NCBI GenBank assembly: GCA_032117095.1
Contig: JAULZZ010000145.1
Coordinates: 1-15,492 of the forward strand
From: REEB470 sp032117095
GTDB lineage: Bacteria; Bacillota; Bacilli; Paenibacillales; YIM-B00363
Direction: 5' to 3'
DNA: 15,492 nucleotides
Shown here piece after piece: positions 13,622 through 15,492 of the stretch. A program made the position numbers and the translations under genes. Below the pieces are notes generated by a model. It searched no databases and was not told the DNA's origin. It saw only the letters and a program-made list of their open reading frames with translations. The number at the start of each line of letters is the position of its first letter. Positions within the stretch are counted from its first letter, which is position 1.

Positions 13622-14544
13622 GCGTACCCACTGTCTTAGAACACATCGTCTCGCCAGAACAACATGGGTGGACATTGCGACGCATTCTGCGCACAAGTAT
13701 GGCGCTCTCTCGTACGCTCCTCGCAGGATTGCGCCAACAAAAAAACGCCATTGCCGTCAACGGAAAACCCCGTTGGATGGACGACACGTTGTCCCTTTTT
13801 GATCATATCACCGTCACGCTACGTGAAGATACCCCTTCGACGATCGCACCCGAGCCGATGCCCCTACACATCCTCGATGAAGACGACCATTTGCTCGTAC
13901 TGCTCAAACCCGCAGGGGCGATTGTTCATCCGACACACGGTCACTATACACAAACGATCGCCAATGGCGTGATGCACCACTGGCACACACAAGGAATTGC
14001 CCGCACGTTTCGTCCCATCCATCGACTCGACCACGATACGAGTGGCGTGTTGGTCGTTGCCAAAAACCAATATGCCCATGCCTATGTCGCAAAACAATTT
14101 CACACGAACACGCTTACCAAAACGTATACCGCCATCGTACACGGCGTAGTCGCCTGTCCTCATGGCATCATCGATTTGCCCATCGCCCGCGATCCAGTTG
14201 CACCGCATCGACGCCTCGTCACCCCCACGGGACAGCAGGCACGCACGCACTTTGTTGTCACACAGCGGTTACGCCGTGCCACAGTCGTGCGACTCCATCC
14301 GATCACGGGACGGACGCATCAGTTGCGCGTGCATCTTGCCACACTCCACCACCCGATCATCGGAGATTGTTTTTATGGCGGGGAATTTTCCGTCGACGCA
14401 TTCCCTGCTGCTCCCCCGCTCATCGCACGCCAAGCGCTACACGCCACCGCAATGACGTTCCATCATCCGCATACCAAAAAAGCGGTGACGTATACCGCCC
14501 CGCTCCCCGCAGATATGGTCGCTTGTTTGGCGCAGTTGCAATAA
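13618..14544 (+). CDS. RluA-family pseudouridine synthase
   Basis: A 308-residue RNA pseudouridine synthase of the RluA/RluD group. The catalytic motif HRLDHDTSG (135-143) holds the nucleophile Asp138. Around it are KPAGAIVHP (97-105), a GRTHQLRVH motif (family motif II/III region) and IGDCFYGG. An N-terminal S4-like region (about 14-70, with AIAVNGKP) probably binds RNA. It isomerises uridine in ribosomal or transfer RNA; the target site cannot be read from the sequence. The start overlaps the pduO stop by 4 bases, so it is translated with the cobalamin genes although it has no known link to B12. It is likely the last gene of the operon. The specific subfamily is uncertain. Confidence 0.93.
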   Translation: MSVPTVLEHIVSPEQHGWTLRRILRTSMALSRTLLAGLRQQKNAIAVNGKPRWMDDTLSLFDHITVTLREDTPSTIAPEPMPLHILDEDDHLLVLLKPAGAIVHPTHGHYTQTIANGVMHHWHTQGIARTFRPIHRLDHDTSGVLVVAKNQYAHAYVAKQFHTNTLTKTYTAIVHGVVACPHGIIDLPIARDPVAPHRRLVTPTGQQARTHFVVTQRLRRATVVRLHPITGRTHQLRVHLATLHHPIIGDCFYGGEFSVDAFPAAPPLIARQALHATAMTFHHPHTKKAVTYTAPLPADMVACLAQLQ

Positions 14545-14611
14545 AGGAAGGGACGGCCAACGCCCCTCTTGGGTAGCGATGTGCGGGGGCATCCAAAAAA
14601 GCAGACCTTTC
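14545..14611. other. convergent spacer, no clear terminator
   Basis: It separates the convergent pseudouridine synthase and DUF3055-like genes. GCCCC (about 14560) can pair with GGGGC (about 14586), but no U-tract follows on the plus strand. A T6 run on the minus strand precedes rather than follows the stem. No confident terminator is seen. Confidence 0.4.
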
Positions 14612-14905
14612 CTATTCTGGATACGAAATCGGACCAATCACTTCTTCTAAAAACATGCGTAACTCGTGCGCTTCTTCTTCGTCCATCCGAAACGTACGTT
14701 CCAAATATCCTGGTTCTTCTAGGTCATCGGGCCCGATGATCGCACTCCTCCCACGCATCATATCCATCACAAGTTTCTTCCCATAAAAACGGGACGTATG
14801 AATAATGGCAAGATCAAAACGATGAAGCAACGGCGTCACCATCGTGATGTATCGTGTGCGCGTCTGTTCCGTTTCGTCAGATAAATAATCCCATTGCGCC
14901 TCCAT
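14612..14905 (-). CDS. DUF3055-like small protein
   Basis: A 97-residue acidic protein. The segment RFDLAIIHTSRFYGKKLVMDM, then SAIIGPDDLEEPGYLE, then EEEAHELRMFLEEVI fits my memory of the DUF3055 family of Bacilli, short proteins of unknown function. The open frame extends upstream to 15157, but the ATG at 14905 has AGGAGG 7 bases upstream and a promoter just behind it, so the longer version (which would cross that promoter) is rejected. It stands alone on the minus strand. No enzyme function can be proposed from the sequence. Confidence 0.78.
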   Translation of the reverse strand: MEAQWDYLSDETEQTRTRYITMVTPLLHRFDLAIIHTSRFYGKKLVMDMMRGRSAIIGPDDLEEPGYLERTFRMDEEEAHELRMFLEEVIGPISYPE

Positions 14906-14932
14906 CGGGAATCCTCCTTTTCTCATACCTCG

Positions 14933-14962
14933 ATTATACTGCACCGCAGGGCAGTGGAGCAA
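14933..14962 (-). promoter_or_regulatory. promoter of the DUF3055-like gene
   Basis: On the minus strand TTGCTC (14957-14962) and a perfect TATAAT (14933-14938) are 18 bases apart, with the start codon about 28 bases downstream of the -10 box. Position and match are good. Confidence 0.6.
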
Positions 14963-14972
14963 AAGCCCACCC

Positions 14973-15001
14973 TTGCATACGCAAACAAAATACGGTATAC
15001 T
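14973..15001 (+). promoter_or_regulatory. promoter of the gene at the right edge
   Basis: TTGCAT (14973-14978) and TATACT (14996-15001) are exactly 17 bases apart. Transcription would start near 15008. It is divergent from the DUF3055-like promoter, the two -35 boxes being only about 10 bases apart, so both could share regulation. Confidence 0.6.
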
Positions 15002-15027
15002 ACATGCATGCGATAAAACATGCGCAC

Positions 15028-15069
15028 CAGAGGAAGCACCTCTCTTACACACGTAAGAGGGGTTTTTTT
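15028..15069 (+). terminator. intrinsic terminator in a leader (possible attenuator)
   Basis: ACCTCTCTTAC (15038-15048) pairs with GTAAGAGGGGT (15053-15063) in an 11-bp stem with a 4-base loop, then T7. It lies about 30 bases after the predicted start of transcription and about 80 bases before the gene, so it would stop that transcript unless relieved. Just upstream AGAGG (15029-15033) can pair with CCTCT (15039-15043), part of the terminator stem, giving an alternative fold. Confidence 0.75.
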
Positions 15070-15146
15070 GTCTTCTTCTGACGCAGGACCCGCGACGCGT
15101 TTTCGTTTTGTCGCAAACCCACCAAAAAAAGGAGTGCATCCCCACC

Positions 15147-15492
15147 GTGAACACCATCTTGTCAAATCGGTTGAAAAAAAAGACCCCAGGGTGTTATGCC
15201 CTATACGCCCAAGTGCAAATTTTTGAACACCAAAACCACTGGCGCGTAGCATGGACGGAAGCAGACGGTACGCCCGAGGAGCAAAAGCACATCTGGTATG
15301 ACGGCGATGATTGGGGGGAAATGTTACGTCAATTTCGGATGCAATTGCGCCTCCGTGTACAAGAAGGATACGTGCCGATCATCCCCATGTCGACGTGGCC
15401 TCAGCGCGAATCCTCCTCAAAAAAACACGACCACCTCTCCAAACTCACGTATTACGCCCACCTGCACCCAAACGACACCGCACTCGAAGCCG
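15147..15492 (+). CDS. unrecognised protein, cut by the window edge
   Basis: An open frame of at least 115 codons from a GTG at 15147 to the edge, with no stop. AAAAAAAGGAG lies about 12 bases upstream, a slightly long spacing. The protein is soluble and basic-aromatic: KTPGCYALYAQVQIF near the start, WRVAWTEADGTPEEQ and WYDGDDWGEMLRQFR, then QLRLRVQEGYVPIIP. I do not recognise a family. The upstream promoter, leader terminator and good ribosome site support it as a real gene. Competing frames in this stretch close at 15226 or earlier. Confidence 0.65.
   Translation, partial: MNTILSNRLKKKTPGCYALYAQVQIFEHQNHWRVAWTEADGTPEEQKHIWYDGDDWGEMLRQFRMQLRLRVQEGYVPIIPMSTWPQRESSSKKHDHLSKLTYYAHLHPNDTALEA

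Noticed and set aside
14906..15157. longer N-terminus for the DUF3055-like protein
   Set aside because: It would cross the gene's own promoter and has no ribosome site; the ATG at 14905 has AGGAGG at proper spacing.

Overview
The window looks like chromosomal DNA from a Bacillota (Firmicutes) bacterium. The basis is the strong AGGAGG-type ribosome binding sites with occasional GTG/TTG starts, the Gram-positive pspC-pspA-liaF-like envelope-stress cluster, a lipid-anchored (lipobox) solute-binding protein and a DUF3055-type small protein. An acidophilic/thermophilic bacillus of the Alicyclobacillaceae type would fit, but that is only an impression. A GC-richer housekeeping/cobalamin part (about 6.9-14.5 kb) contrasts with an AT-richer accessory part (about 1.7-6.1 kb).

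Layout: (1) 122-1697, minus strand: a pspC, pspA, liaF-like operon for membrane-stress protection. (2) 1801-4240, plus strand: an accessory stretch with a GIY-YIG/DUF4357 nuclease-like protein and a secreted protein with 36-residue tandem repeats that ends in a perfect intrinsic terminator. (3) 4418-6009: a complete IS256-family insertion sequence with inverted termini and a 9-bp target duplication. (4) 6183-14544, plus strand: a cobalamin uptake and salvage operon. It has a promoter, a cobalamin riboswitch, btuF, btuC, btuD, cobT, a single-ORF CobU-CobS fusion, a PduO-type adenosyltransferase and an RluA-family pseudouridine synthase. The transporter imports corrinoid. CobU/CobS/CobT assemble the nucleotide loop from adenosylcobinamide, dimethylbenzimidazole phosphoribosyl donor and GTP, and PduO adenosylates the corrinoid. 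This is salvage, not de novo synthesis. (5) 14612-14905, minus strand: a DUF3055-like protein. (6) 14973 to the edge: a promoter, a short leader with an intrinsic terminator, and a partial unrecognised gene.

The most unusual signal is a family of roughly 105-bp inverted-repeat elements, at least eight copies in both orientations (around 1823, 2883, 3330, 4389+6010, 6701, 8990, 9993 and 12849). The middles are recognisably related. The terminal stems differ in sequence between copies but remain self-complementary within the well-preserved copies. Four copies fill every large gap of the cobalamin operon, one supplies the stop codon of btuD, one carries the likely -10 box of the GIY-YIG gene, and one has been split by the IS256-family element with a visible target duplication.
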